Positions 17,925-26,954 of a stretch of 64,000 nt of DNA are shown here, in pieces. The stretch's first letter is position 1. Each line of letters starts with the position of its first letter. Where the stretch lies: assembly GCF_009806555.1 (NCBI RefSeq), contig NZ_VUOK01000054.1, positions 1-64,000 of the forward strand, written 5' to 3'. The translations under genes and the position numbers were made by a program. The notes under the pieces were generated by a model that saw only the letters and a program-made list of their open reading frames with translations, was not told the origin of the DNA and did no database searches. Origin of the DNA: Methylobacterium sp. 2A. Lineage in GTDB: Bacteria; Pseudomonadota; Alphaproteobacteria; Rhizobiales; Beijerinckiaceae.

Positions 17925-17975
17925 AGCGGCCTCCGCCGAAATGGGCGCCGGTTCGTGCGGCCTTCGAACCGGCTT
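17921..17975 (-). repeat. Partial copy of the TAGAGC interspersed repeat
   Basis: Read on the minus strand this segment matches the right half of the repeats at 29061-29260, including the blocks GAACCGGCGCCCA, TCGGCGGAG and GCTCTAG. On the plus strand it begins TAGAGCGGCC and supplies the stop codon of the preceding gene. Confidence 0.6.
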
Positions 17976-18059
17976 GCAGCCCCTCGTCCGGCTCACAGGC
18001 CCGGTGCGGCTTACGCTCCATCCTGTTCCCGGGCGCGATGCGGATTCGGTTCCGTGCGG

Positions 18060-18218
18060 TTACCGGAACAGCGGCAGCCCGGCGCCGATGATGACGAGGC
18101 CCAGCATGATCAGTCCGCCGCCCGCGCCCTCGAACGTCGCCTGACGGACCGGGCGCTGCGGGGCCATACCGGCGAGCGTCACACCGGAGAACAGGCAGAT
18201 TGCGCTGAGAAAGGCCAT
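18060..18218 (-). CDS. Small two-helix membrane protein
   Basis: A 52-residue reading with two hydrophobic helices (LSAICLFSGVTLAGMA and GGLIMLGLVIIGAGLPLF) around a short polar loop. It starts at ATG 18218. This length and layout suit a small inner-membrane protein, but no family is recognised. Confidence 0.45.
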   Translation of the reverse strand: MAFLSAICLFSGVTLAGMAPQRPVRQATFEGAGGGLIMLGLVIIGAGLPLFR

Positions 18219-18481
18219 GGGGTCGGAGACTCCGGCGCCCGAGGGACGCCCACGACGACATCGGGCTGCCAAGGATGTGGGCGGCCCCTTAAGAAAGACT
18301 CTTCGGATCCGCCTGCAGGCGACACGTGAGCCGATGCCCCGATGCGCGTCACTCGGTGACCGAGCGCGCGGAACGCGGGCCTGCGCGGCGTAGCCCGCCG
18401 TCACGCGGCCCCAGGGGGCGAATTAACGTTCCGTTAACCACGCCGCCTTCCTCTGCATGTGCGCCTCACCTGGATGTGCCC

Positions 18482-18733
18482 ATGCCCGATCTCGATCTCC
18501 GTACCGCCTTCGCCCAGTTGTGCGCCGACATGTCTGCGGGGGATACGGCGGAGGCCGCCTACGAGGAGACGCTCCGGATCGCGGTTCAGCGCCTTGGCCG
18601 CCGGACCCGCGACCCGCGCGCCCATGGCGCGGCGCTGCCCCTGTCCGGCCTCGGATCGCCGGAGCCGGACTGTCCCTTCATGATCTCGATCACAGCGCTG
18701 CCCGGCGGGCGCCCGCAGCACGGCGCCCACTGA
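18482..18733 (+). CDS. Small hypothetical protein
   Basis: An 83-residue reading starting MPDLDLRTAFAQLCADMSAGD. The N-terminal half looks like an amphipathic helical protein with the segment EAAYEETLRIAVQRLGRR. The C-terminal half is less structured. No motif or context indicates a function. Confidence 0.35.
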   Translation: MPDLDLRTAFAQLCADMSAGDTAEAAYEETLRIAVQRLGRRTRDPRAHGAALPLSGLGSPEPDCPFMISITALPGGRPQHGAH

Positions 18734-18795
18734 CACAGGCTGCCCTCGACCGCGCGGGCTGGCGGCCCCTGTCCTGATGAACCGGGCTACAGCCT

Positions 18796-18978
18796 TCAGT
18801 TCAGGTTGCCGGCGACCGCGGAAAGCTTCGTGCTCAGCGAGGACCCGACGAGTTGCAGAGAGGCGATGATGGCGACCGCTATAAGAGCGGCGATCATTCC
18901 ATATTCTATAGCTGTGGCACCGTCTTCTTCGATGATCAGACGAAGGATGGCGTTTTTCACTGCGCGAACTCCCATCAT
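18796..18978 (-). CDS. Flp-family type IVb pilin
   Basis: This 60-residue prepilin would be processed by a TadV/CpaA-type peptidase and assembled into a Flp pilus. Diagnostic features are the IEEDGATAIEYGMIAALIAVAII segment, where cleavage is expected after the glycine of EDG, the conserved Glu-Tyr that follows, and a single hydrophobic helix. No tad/cpa assembly genes occur in the window, so it is an orphan pilin using machinery elsewhere. Its upstream region is unusually AT-rich. Confidence 0.88.
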   Translation of the reverse strand: MMGVRAVKNAILRLIIEEDGATAIEYGMIAALIAVAIIASLQLVGSSLSTKLSAVAGNLN

Positions 18979-19252
18979 ACCTTATCTCAAATACAGTTCC
19001 CGATCTTAAAAAACCCTGAAGACAGGCAATAACCCGCTCGTTTTACAAACAAATTGCTACAGAAAAACAAGAGAAAAATCGCGCGCGATGGAATTGATCG
19101 CATGAAGATCCGTCAAGCCGTCCTCCCCGGGACCGGTACGGTGGTCCCGGGTCGGACAGCGGGACCACGCGTTGAATGCCATGCACGGCGCGAAGGCTCG
19201 TCTCGTCGCGCCCCATGACTCCGAACCGGCCTCGCGTTCGGATGAGCGCGCT

Positions 19253-19414
19253 TCAGGCAGCCTCCCGCCGCGTGACGACGAGCGCCCAGATGGTCGCCGG
19301 GATCCAGCCGATGATCGTCAGGTGGAGGATGATGCAGAGGATGCCCTGAAGCACCTTCCCGCGCAGGAACATGGCAAGCCAGGGCGCCAGGAAGCAGATG
19401 ATGATCATGATCAT
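19253..19414 (-). CDS. YqaE/Pmp3 family small membrane protein
   Basis: A 53-residue protein with two transmembrane helices (IIICFLAPWLAMFL and ILCIILHLTIIGWIPATIWA), the standard Pmp3/YqaE plan including the LAPWLAMFLRGK turn and GWIPATIWAL end. The family affects membrane potential and salt or cold tolerance. The start at 19414 has AAGGAG about 11 bp upstream. It is short and easily missed, but the family match is clear. Confidence 0.88.
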   Translation of the reverse strand: MIMIIICFLAPWLAMFLRGKVLQGILCIILHLTIIGWIPATIWALVVTRREAA

Positions 19415-20089
19415 GGGTGGGACAGCTCCTTTGTCAGCGACATAGGCGCCGGCAGCACGTCCGGTAGCCCCTCCGTTTCAGGAGCCTGGGGCGGCCCGGC
19501 CGGATCTTTGAGCGACCAAACCCGGCTCGGGGATCGCGTCGAACGGGACGCGTGGACATGGCGGCACATCTCCGCCTCCCTCGGCCGCGCATGCGGTGCC
19601 CCCCCGCTCCCGCTGGAGATCACCCGACGCGCCCCGGAGCCACGGGAGGCGGTCGCGGCGGGCGCGCTGCACCCGCTCCTGACCGCGCATCTGCGCGCGT
19701 TCGGGCTCAGCGGACGGACGCCCTGTGCGCCGATGACCGCGCGCTGGCCACAGCCCGGATACGGCCGGTCTCGGTCTGCACCGGCGTTTCCCGACGATCG
19801 GCGCGCGATGGTGACCTCGTGCAGCAACCGTTCGATGAGCGGGCGCAGGCGCCCCGCCGCCGCGGGCTCGACCAGGGCATGGGCCACGAGCAGGCGACCC
19901 GCCGTGGCCCCAGCATGGAACCCGGCAGTGCCGCCGGATCCACCGAAGGCGGCACGAAGCTTCCGTCCGCGTGACGGTGGCCTCGCTGTTCGACCGGGGC
20001 GGCGTCACGGCCTCGAGAGCAGGTGGGGCCGACAGAAAGCAACGGCATTGCGCCCTTCGGCGAACGCTCACTATCACACGCCGGCAAGC
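19415..20089. other. 675-bp region without a confident gene
   Basis: Several overlapping frames are open on both strands because of high GC, but none has a plausible start with protein-like composition. A minus-strand piece near 19800-19880 (HALVEPAAAGRLRPLIERLL) looks protein-like and may be debris of a lost gene. Nothing else was seen. Confidence 0.3.
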
Positions 20090-20329
20090 TTACTTCCGTG
20101 CATCGAGAAGCCGTTTGCCGTGCAGCACGCACAGCATCGCGAGGTAGCTGCCCTGGAAGGTCGAATTGATCTCCAGCCCTCGCTTCATGACCTTGAACAG
20201 AGTTCGCGACTCGACTGCGCCCTCCAGACCCACCGCGACGGCGAGAATGAGGGCAATGACAACAACGCTGCCCCAGCCCAACCAGCGCGCCGTTATTAGT
20301 CCCATCGCTGCGGCCAAGATAAAAACCAT
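20090..20329 (-). CDS. Small membrane hypothetical protein
   Basis: A 79-residue protein from ATG 20329, with a purine-rich GGGGGATGGGG stretch just upstream. It has two hydrophobic helices (VFILAAAMGLITARWLGWG and VVVIALILAVAVGLEGAV) and a cytosolic basic tail (KRGLEINSTFQGSYLAMLCVLHGKRLL). Lower GC than its surroundings suggests an accessory origin. Function unknown. Confidence 0.5.
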   Translation of the reverse strand: MVFILAAAMGLITARWLGWGSVVVIALILAVAVGLEGAVESRTLFKVMKRGLEINSTFQGSYLAMLCVLHGKRLLDARK

Positions 20330-20454
20330 ATCCCCATCCCCCCCAGGGCGAATCATTTTGGGATGAAACTACGGATGCTGAACGCGCCTGGAAAGAGGCA
20401 ATTCAGCCCGGCGCAGTTCGATGTCTCAAACCTTATGAGGTCTATTCAATAGCT

Positions 20455-20634
20455 TTAATTCAGAACAAGCACCGCCAAAGCGTAAGAGAATGCTGTCAAA
20501 ATTAAGGTCCAAACGATAAGAGCAAGAGACCGAATGGTTAGCGGAGCTGACGCCATGGTGGAGACTGACGCTTGCCAGAGTGCGCGCAGCACTCTTCGCC
20601 GCCTGATCAGTGGCAGACTCTTCTTATCGATCAT
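20455..20634 (-). CDS. 59-residue single-pass membrane protein
   Basis: Read from ATG 20634, the frame has a strongly basic N-terminus (MIDKKSLPLIRRRRVLRALW) and one hydrophobic helix near the C-terminus (SLALIVWTLILTAFSYALAV). An internal ATG at 20556 would give only the helix. The positive-inside pattern is typical of small membrane proteins. Locally low GC resembles the adjacent gene at 20090. No family is recognised and no strong ribosome site is visible. Confidence 0.4.
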   Translation of the reverse strand: MIDKKSLPLIRRRRVLRALWQASVSTMASAPLTIRSLALIVWTLILTAFSYALAVLVLN

Positions 20635-21141
20635 GACCGCGTCACCATTTCGGCGGGCGAGAGAATGGGGTTACCCGTGAGCCAGTTACGCTCCGCGACC
20701 CGGCTTTGCATACACTGAATGCACTAAATCGCACGTTGCACAGGACCAAAAATGCAACGGCCGAGAACAATCCCGGTTCGACTTCAACGCTCAGCGATGC
20801 GCCCGTTACATATGCTGCCGGACAGCGACAGGGCGGAGTGAAATCTTCGCAAGCCCCCCACACCGGATCAGCCCCGGACGCCACCTCCATAGCGGGCACG
20901 GGCGAACGCAGGGGCGTTCGGCAGACATGCAAGAGGGATCGACCTGTTCACCGGTCTCCGATCAGAACGGACATGCGTCGCATGGCTCGATTGCCGCCCA
21001 GGCCCGCGCAACATTTTGAATGTGCAATTATCGACAGTCTATCGGCTTGACCAAGGCTCCAAAACCCCATTATGCATACTTCAGACGGGGCAAAATCCTG
21101 TCTGAAGCCTATATTCACTGGAGATACATCGGAGCCGATCG
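20635..21141. other. 507-bp region without a confident gene
   Basis: Open frames on both strands at 20642-21050 lack recognisable content or start signals. The stretch 21020-21130 is AT-richer and probably holds the promoter of the zinc-ribbon gene. Confidence 0.3.
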
Positions 21142-21345
21142 ATGCCGCTCTGTGTCTGTCAGGAGTGCGGTCGCGAAATCGACATGGGAACGACCTTATG
21201 TCTATCCTGCGGATTGATGACAGCCCGCGACGTCACGACATATATATTTGATTGGCTGGCCGTATGGGCGTCTTACGGGCTCTTGTTTTTGTTCATGGCC
21301 CTCGTGGCGAGCCAGTTCATTAGTCTTGCGCTTTGGAAGGTCTAG
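21142..21345 (+). CDS. Small zinc-ribbon membrane protein
   Basis: A 67-residue protein with an N-terminal CQECGREIDMGTTLCLSCG module, two CxxC pairs that would hold one zinc ion, followed by a transmembrane helix (WLAVWASYGLLFLFMALVA). This resembles many tiny zinc-ribbon/TM proteins of unknown role. It is flanked by non-coding DNA and convergent with minus-strand genes. Confidence 0.6.
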   Translation: MPLCVCQECGREIDMGTTLCLSCGLMTARDVTTYIFDWLAVWASYGLLFLFMALVASQFISLALWKV

Positions 21346-21382
21346 ATTTACGGCCGCAACGCGAAGGCTTTTCCGCAGGCAC

Positions 21383-21604
21383 TCACGAGCCGCCGGGTCC
21401 GGCTGGGGTTTGGCCGCAGGCGGAGCACCGGAAGCTAGGCGGCCACGCCCGGATGGACCGGCAGGATCGAGCTTGTCGTCCGGATCGGGCACCTCGATCT
21501 GCGTGGCCAGCGGTGTCGCCGTCGCGACGACGTTGAGCGTCAGCGACGTTGCGCATCAGCTCCGAGGCGTCGAACGAACCGCCGTCAGTCCATGTCACCG
21601 GCAT
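21383..21604 (-). CDS. Possible small hypothetical protein, perhaps frameshifted
   Basis: A 73-residue reading from ATG 21604 with a purine-rich GGGAAGGGGG upstream and only 17 bp from the preceding gene. The first 20 residues (MPVTWTDGGSFDASELMRNV) look coding. After that the -1/+1 frame (ATPLATQIEVPDPDDKLDPAG) looks better than the annotated one, so a frameshift is possible. Low confidence. Confidence 0.25.
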   Translation of the reverse strand: MPVTWTDGGSFDASELMRNVADAQRRRDGDTAGHADRGARSGRQARSCRSIRAWPPSFRCSACGQTPAGPGGS

Positions 21605-21621
21605 GGCGCCCCCTTCCCTGC

Positions 21622-22053
21622 TCAGGCCAGGGAAAGCTCTTCGCGGCACGCTTCCGCGAATCCGCGAAGCACGTCCAGCCGGTCGCGGGCGGCCTGCTCG
21701 GCCGCCGCGAGCTCGTCGAGGTCGGCGTGGTGGGCCTTGGCGATCCGCTCCATCACCCGGTCGGCCTCCGTGATGACCGGCGGCGAGGCGAACAGCAGGA
21801 GCTTGCTCCGGATCGCGTAGAGCGCGACCATCTTCGACGGGTCCTCGAGCTGGTGTGTGAGCGCGTCGCCGAACAGGCGGGAGGCTTCGTCGATGAAGTC
21901 GCCATACAGGCGTTCGCGCCGCGCGAGCGTCTGCGACAGGCGCTGGGCACGGTCCTGGAAGCGCTGGGTCATCCACGTCGTGGCGAAGGACGCCAGGGCC
22001 CCGATGGCCGAGCCGGCCAGTGCGGCGAGCGCGGAGACGTATCCTGCGTTCAT
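21622..22053 (-). CDS. Membrane-anchored coiled hypothetical protein
   Basis: A 143-residue protein with one N-terminal helix (YVSALAALAGSAIGALASFATTW) and a long charged helical region typical of an anchored coiled coil (RFQDRAQRLSQTLARRERLYGDFIDEASRL). Similar proteins of unknown function are common in proteobacteria. It follows a lipoprotein gene on the same strand with a 38-bp gap. Confidence 0.65.
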   Translation of the reverse strand: MNAGYVSALAALAGSAIGALASFATTWMTQRFQDRAQRLSQTLARRERLYGDFIDEASRLFGDALTHQLEDPSKMVALYAIRSKLLLFASPPVITEADRVMERIAKAHHADLDELAAAEQAARDRLDVLRGFAEACREELSLA

Positions 22054-22091
22054 CGATGGGTCCTCTTCGCGTGCGGGAGACCGGAAGTCCG

Positions 22092-22523
22092 CTACTCGGG
22101 CACGCGACGCAGGCAACTCCGGACGATGGGCGCGCAGGCGGCGTCGTGGCTCATCAGCGAGGAGGTGTCGCCGCTGAAGGTGACGCCGGCCACCCGGCCG
22201 CCCTCGATGCGGACGGTCGCGTGGCAATAGCCGCCGAACGACAGGCTGACCAAGCCAGCCGACATCCCGAAGGTTCGCGTGGAATTGGCGAAGTAGGTCA
22301 GCAACGTCGTCTTGCCGCTCACCAGGCGCTGGTCCGGCAGGCCGAGGCACGTCTGCACGTCGAGCGCCGACATCCCCACGAGATCGACCTTGGCCGCCTG
22401 CGCCGTGCGTTCGTCGATGGCGGCGCAGCCGACCAGGGAGCCTGCCAGGCAGCCCGCAAGGAGCAACGCCGGCAGGGCCCGGGAGGGGGCCCGGCCCCTC
22501 CCCATGCCTCCGGCCCCGGTCAT
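22092..22523 (-). CDS. Small outer-membrane-type lipoprotein
   Basis: A 143-residue lipoprotein with a lipobox ending LVGC, after a hydrophobic signal segment. The remainder has four cysteines and a compact beta-rich domain (LVGMSALDVQTCLGLPDQR, an SmpA/OmlA-like beginning). Its ATG overlaps the stop of the patatin gene (ATGA), so the two are translationally coupled. The role may be envelope maintenance, but this is inference. Confidence 0.65.
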   Translation of the reverse strand: MTGAGGMGRGRAPSRALPALLLAGCLAGSLVGCAAIDERTAQAAKVDLVGMSALDVQTCLGLPDQRLVSGKTTLLTYFANSTRTFGMSAGLVSLSFGGYCHATVRIEGGRVAGVTFSGDTSSLMSHDAACAPIVRSCLRRVPE

Positions 22524-23710
22524 CGCGACGCGAGGGTCCGCGCCACGGCCGGCGCGACCGGGACCGTCCCCTGCCACGCGGCGCCCGCGCGGGCCTTTTC
22601 GTAGCCGACCCGGTAGAGGCTGCGCATATAGGCGGTGTCGAACCCCTTCGCGGTCGTCGTGCGCGGGGCGGTGTCGTCGATGTAGGCGAGGTGGAAGCCG
22701 ATCCGGTTCGCCCGGGCGAACGCGTAGGTCGCGGCCAGGCTCGCGCGGCTGCGGGCTTGGCTGCCGGTCGCGACCGTCTGCTCGACGATGGACAGGGTGT
22801 CGTTCTGGACCAACTCGAAATCGGGCTCGATCCGTCCGTTCATCAGCACGTAGATGTCGGCCTTCGGCGGCGCCGCGCTCGGGCCGCGACCGTTGGCGAT
22901 CATGCCCTGCGGGACCGTGAAGACCGGCGTGACCACCGAGCCGTCGACGTGCAGTTCCTGGAAGGCGTGGCCGGCCGCCTGGACGTCGAGGAGTTGCGCG
23001 GGGAAGACCGCAGGCACGCTGGCCGAGGCCGTGAGCACGTCGCGGAACAGCGCCGCTGCGTCGGGAGCGCCGCTCGCCGCGATGGCGCCCATGTTCCAGA
23101 TCATCGCCCGTTTCGAGTCCAGATTGGTGGTGACGACGAGCAGCCGGCGCCCCTTGGCGTGCTCCGCCGCGACCGCCGCCAGCAGGTCCGGGGTGACGTA
23201 GCGCCCGACAAGATCGCGCAGGCGCCCGTCCCCGAACAGCCCCGACCCGAACACGACGTTCACGAGGCTCGGATCCTTCACCAAGGTGGCGGCGACGCCG
23301 CTGGTGTAGATATCCTCCAGCACCGGGTCGTAGGCCGGGCCGAGGAACGCGAAGGGCGCGGTCAGGGCGCCCGTACTCACGCCCGACACGAGGCTGAATT
23401 CCGGCCGCGTCCCGGTCTCCGACCAACCGCGGAGGACGCCCGCGCCGTAGGCGCCGTCACCGCCGCCGCCCGAGAGGGCGAGGTACGACAACGGCCGGGC
23501 GCGCGTGGCGGGAGCCGCTATGAGGGCAGACAACGCCTCCGTCGATGCATCCGCGAAGACCCGGGCATTCGGGATGCCGGGTATCTCCGCGACCTGCGCC
23601 TCCGCGGCCGTGTAGGCCTGCCTGGGCACCGAGGCGCATGCGCCCAATGCCAGTGTCGTCGCCAGCATGAAGACCCTGGCTGGCGAGATGGACCGCTGTG
23701 GCGCCGTCAT
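22520..23710 (-). CDS. Patatin-like phospholipase lipoprotein
   Basis: Predicted acyl hydrolase of lipids. The 396-residue protein starts with a lipoprotein signal (lipobox LGAC, Cys24). It shows the patatin oxyanion loop SGGGGDGAYGAG (80-91), the nucleophile motif GVSTG with Ser112, and the catalytic Asp in HVDGS (Asp256). All catalytic elements are present. It overlaps the next lipoprotein gene by 4 bp. It lies 160 bp downstream of the efflux operon and may be read through from it. Substrate lipids are unknown. Confidence 0.88.
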   Translation of the reverse strand: MTAPQRSISPARVFMLATTLALGACASVPRQAYTAAEAQVAEIPGIPNARVFADASTEALSALIAAPATRARPLSYLALSGGGGDGAYGAGVLRGWSETGTRPEFSLVSGVSTGALTAPFAFLGPAYDPVLEDIYTSGVAATLVKDPSLVNVVFGSGLFGDGRLRDLVGRYVTPDLLAAVAAEHAKGRRLLVVTTNLDSKRAMIWNMGAIAASGAPDAAALFRDVLTASASVPAVFPAQLLDVQAAGHAFQELHVDGSVVTPVFTVPQGMIANGRGPSAAPPKADIYVLMNGRIEPDFELVQNDTLSIVEQTVATGSQARSRASLAATYAFARANRIGFHLAYIDDTAPRTTTAKGFDTAYMRSLYRVGYEKARAGAAWQGTVPVAPAVARTLASR

Positions 23711-23870
23711 CGGATCTGGTCCTGTCGTGAGTCCTGCCGGGGTCGGGAAGACCCCGCGGATGGCAAGCGGCCGGCCCGATGTTGATCGGGAAGGATCGGA
23801 CCGGCCGTCGCACCGCGCGATGAGGGAACTCTCGCGCGATCCTGGAAATTCGTCGGGGCGGGGGAACGGC

Positions 23871-25379
23871 TCATCGCCGGACCATCGCGACGCGCTCGTC
23901 CGGCAGGCCCCAGCCGAGACCGAGGCTCTTCTGGAGCGCGACGTAGTCGTTGGTGTATTCGGCCTGCGCCTGGGCGAGGCCCTGCTCGGCCTGCAGGCGC
24001 TGGCGCTCGACGTCGAGCACGTCGATGGTGCTGACCGTGCCGGCGGTGTTGCGCTGGTCGGTGAGCATCGACGCCTTGCCCGCCGACGCGCTCGCCCGCG
24101 CGAGCCGCGCGACGGTCGCACGCTGGTGTCCGTAGCGCGACAGGGCCGTCTCGGCGTCCTGCAGCGCCTGCAGCACGGTCTGCTCGTACTGCGCCAGCGC
24201 CTCGTCGGTGCCGGCCTCGGACTGCCGGATCTGCGCCAGCGTCCGACCGAAATCGAGGATGTTCCACGACAGGGTCGGGCCGACGGAATAGGTCGAGGCC
24301 GCGAGCGTGCCGATGGATCCGATGTTCGGCGACACCCAGCCGGCATTGCCCAGCAGGGTCACCTTCGGGAACAGCTTGGCCACCGACTGGCCGACCTGCG
24401 CGTTGGCGGCGGCGACCTGACGTTCCGCGCGACGGATGTCGGGACGGCGGCGGATCAGGCTCGCCGGGTCGCCGACGGCCAGGGTGGGCGGCGGCACCGG
24501 GATCGCGCGCGGCGGCTTCAGCAAGGCGTCGACGGCCCCCGGCTCGCGCGACACGAGGACGGCGATCTGGTTCAGGGACTGGTCGATCTGCGCCTGGAAG
24601 GCCGGCGCCTGGGAGGCGGTGGTCTCGAACTGCGTGCGCAGGCGCTCGACGTCGAGGGTCGAGGCCGCCCCCTGGGCGAGCCGCTGCTGGCTGAGGTTCA
24701 CGGCCTCGCGCTGGAGGGAGGCGGCGCGCAGCGTCAGGGCCAGGCGGCGTTGCGCGCCGCGCAGCGTCACGTAGGCCTGCGCGACCTCCGCGGCGACCTG
24801 GACCTGGGCGTCCGCCACCGCGGCCTCCGCGGCCTCGCCCTGCGCGGCCGCCTGCTCGATGGCCCGCTGCTTGCCGCCGAAGATGTCGATTTCCCAGGTC
24901 GCGTCGAAGCTCGCGTCGTAGAGGTCGGTATTGACCGATTTCGGGATCGTCACGGCGCCGGAAGAAGCCGCGGCGGCACCGAGGCCGCGGGTGAGCCCGC
25001 TCCCGATGAAGTCCTTGACCGGGAACTGGTTGTTGAGGGCCACGGTATTGGCCGAGATGCTCGGCGCGAGGTCGGCGGTGCGCTGGCTCAGCATGGCGCG
25101 CGACTGGCGCAGCCGGGCGGCGGCGACCTGCACGTTCGTGTTGGTCGCCAGGGCCTCCTCGACGAGCTCGGTGAGGATGGGGTCGCGCAGCGACGTCCAC
25201 CACCGGGCCGGCGGGTCGACCGGCACCGTGCGCGTGGCGTTCGCACGGACGAAGGGAGCACCGGTCTCGGCGCGCGGCGCGGCGACCGGCGGTCCGGCGT
25301 AGTCGGGGCCGACCACGCAGCCACCGAGCAATCCGGCGACCACCAGCGCGAGGCCGGGGCGAGGCGTGAGGGGGAGCAT
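23871..25379 (-). CDS. NodT-family outer membrane factor (TolC-like lipoprotein)
   Basis: Outer-membrane exit duct of a tripartite efflux pump. The 502-residue protein has a lipobox (LLGGC, Cys21), two repeated outer-membrane-efflux halves rich in Ala/Gln coiled coils, and the typical GPDYAGPPV, SLRDPILTELVEEAL and RRPDIRRAERQVAAANAQVG blocks. It follows the DHA2 transporter gene by 9 bp, completing an adaptor-pump-duct operon. Length is normal for the family. Confidence 0.93.
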   Translation of the reverse strand: MLPLTPRPGLALVVAGLLGGCVVGPDYAGPPVAAPRAETGAPFVRANATRTVPVDPPARWWTSLRDPILTELVEEALATNTNVQVAAARLRQSRAMLSQRTADLAPSISANTVALNNQFPVKDFIGSGLTRGLGAAAASSGAVTIPKSVNTDLYDASFDATWEIDIFGGKQRAIEQAAAQGEAAEAAVADAQVQVAAEVAQAYVTLRGAQRRLALTLRAASLQREAVNLSQQRLAQGAASTLDVERLRTQFETTASQAPAFQAQIDQSLNQIAVLVSREPGAVDALLKPPRAIPVPPPTLAVGDPASLIRRRPDIRRAERQVAAANAQVGQSVAKLFPKVTLLGNAGWVSPNIGSIGTLAASTYSVGPTLSWNILDFGRTLAQIRQSEAGTDEALAQYEQTVLQALQDAETALSRYGHQRATVARLARASASAGKASMLTDQRNTAGTVSTIDVLDVERQRLQAEQGLAQAQAEYTNDYVALQKSLGLGWGLPDERVAMVRR

Positions 25380-25388
25380 CGCGCGGCC

Positions 25389-26954
25389 TCAGTGCATCGC
25401 CACCGGGCCGCCCTTCGGCGACGGGCGGAGGAACAGGACGAGCGGCAGGACCGCGAGCAGGATCCAGCCGAACACGAGGTACAGGTCCGAGAAGGTCATC
25501 ACGGTCGCCTGTGCGCCGATCATCTGCTTCAAGCCGCGCAGCGCCAGCCGCATGGCCTCCGGGCCGCCGGACCCGACCATGGCGTCGATGCGGTCCTGGA
25601 CGATCACCGAGTTCGCCCGCACGGATTCCTCCAGGCGGGCGTTGTGGAAGTCGTCGCGCCGCTGCTGCAGGGTCGAGATCAGGGCGAGGCCGAAGGAGCC
25701 GCCGAGGTTGCGCGCGCCGTTGAACAGGCCGGAGGCGTCCTCGGCCTTGTCGCGCTCGACCGCGGTGGCCGCGGCCTGGTTGAGGAACAGGAGGGAGAAG
25801 GCCTGACCCACCCCGCGCAGCAGCTGCGAGGCGACGAATTGCTGGCCCGCATCCTCGGTGGTGAGCCCCGATTCCATGAAGCAGCTCACGGCGTAGCAGA
25901 GGATGCCGAAGCCGATGGCGACCCGGATGTCGAGGAGCCGCACCAGCAGGGGGAAGAACGGCATGAAGGCCAGCGTCGGGATACCCGAGATCAGGACGAT
26001 GTAGCCCGACTGCTCGGAATTGTAGTGCGGCACTTCGCTGAGGAACTGCGGGATCAGGTACAGGATGCCGTAGAGCGCCCCGCCGATGGCGAAGCTCATC
26101 AGGAAGACGCTGCCGAAGCTGCGCGTGAACAGGATGCTCATGTCGATGACCGGCTCGCGCGCCGTCACCTGACCGATGACGATCAGCACGAAGCCGCAGG
26201 CGGAGGCGACGCTGAACCAGACGATGAAGGAGGATTCGAACCACTGCTCGCGCTGCCCCTCCTCCAGCACGATGGTCAGGCAGCCGAGCCCGACGGCCAG
26301 CCCGACGATGCCGAGCCAGTCCCCCTGCGCGATGCGCCAGAGCTGCGCCGGCTTGTGCGGGAGCCCGACGAGCAGGAGCACGACGAGGCCGATGCCGATC
26401 GGCAGGTTGAGGAAGAACGAATAGTGCCAGCTCACGTTCTCGGTGAGCCAGCCGCCGATCAGGGGTCCGAGAACGGGGCCGAGCACGGCCGTCAGCCCGA
26501 ACAGGGCGACGCCGACGGGGCGCTGCGCCGGCGGCAGCCGCGTCGAGACGATGCTGAGCGCGGTCGGAATCATGGCGCCGCCGGTGAAGCCCTGGCCGAC
26601 GCGTCCGACGATCATCGTGCCGAGGTTGCCCGAGACGCCGCACAGCATCGAGAAGCCGACGAACAGCACCGTCATCACGAGGAGGAAGCTGCGCAGGCCG
26701 AAGACCTTCTCCAGCCACCCGGATAGCGGGATCATGATGATCTCGGCCACGAGATAGGCGGTCGAGATCCAGGTCCCCTCCGAGCCGGAGGCGCCGATCT
26801 CACCCTGGATGGTCGGCAGCGCCGCGTTGACGATCGAGGTGTCGAGCGTCGCCATGAGCGCGCCGATGGTGCCGGCGGCGACCGCGAGCCATGCGGCGGC
26901 GTCGGCCTTCTCGCCCCCTTGCGGCTTTCGCGAGGAAGGGGTGCGCGCGCTCAT
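25389..26954 (-). CDS. DHA2-family MFS multidrug exporter (EmrB-like)
   Basis: Proton-driven inner-membrane drug exporter with 14 predicted helices. The 521-residue sequence has the DHA2 motif ALMATLDTSIVNAALPTIQG in TM1 and GRVGQGFTGGAMIPTALSIV, PLIGGWLTENVSWHYSFFLN and GARNLGGSFGLAL later. Its ATG overlaps the adaptor's stop (ATGA). It works with the adjacent HlyD adaptor and outer membrane factor. The divergent TetR regulator probably controls it. Substrates cannot be predicted. Confidence 0.95.
   Translation of the reverse strand: MSARTPSSRKPQGGEKADAAAWLAVAAGTIGALMATLDTSIVNAALPTIQGEIGASGSEGTWISTAYLVAEIIMIPLSGWLEKVFGLRSFLLVMTVLFVGFSMLCGVSGNLGTMIVGRVGQGFTGGAMIPTALSIVSTRLPPAQRPVGVALFGLTAVLGPVLGPLIGGWLTENVSWHYSFFLNLPIGIGLVVLLLVGLPHKPAQLWRIAQGDWLGIVGLAVGLGCLTIVLEEGQREQWFESSFIVWFSVASACGFVLIVIGQVTAREPVIDMSILFTRSFGSVFLMSFAIGGALYGILYLIPQFLSEVPHYNSEQSGYIVLISGIPTLAFMPFFPLLVRLLDIRVAIGFGILCYAVSCFMESGLTTEDAGQQFVASQLLRGVGQAFSLLFLNQAAATAVERDKAEDASGLFNGARNLGGSFGLALISTLQQRRDDFHNARLEESVRANSVIVQDRIDAMVGSGGPEAMRLALRGLKQMIGAQATVMTFSDLYLVFGWILLAVLPLVLFLRPSPKGGPVAMH

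Noticed and set aside
19172..20299. A 375-codon plus-strand frame in the small-protein zone
   Set aside because: It runs through the minus-strand YqaE and membrane-protein genes and has no recognisable protein content.
23667..26726. A 1019-codon open frame on the plus strand opposite the efflux operon
   Set aside because: It is a high-GC shadow of the transporter and outer-membrane-factor genes; composition is Arg/Gly/Asp repeats with no domain content, while the minus strand has clear families.
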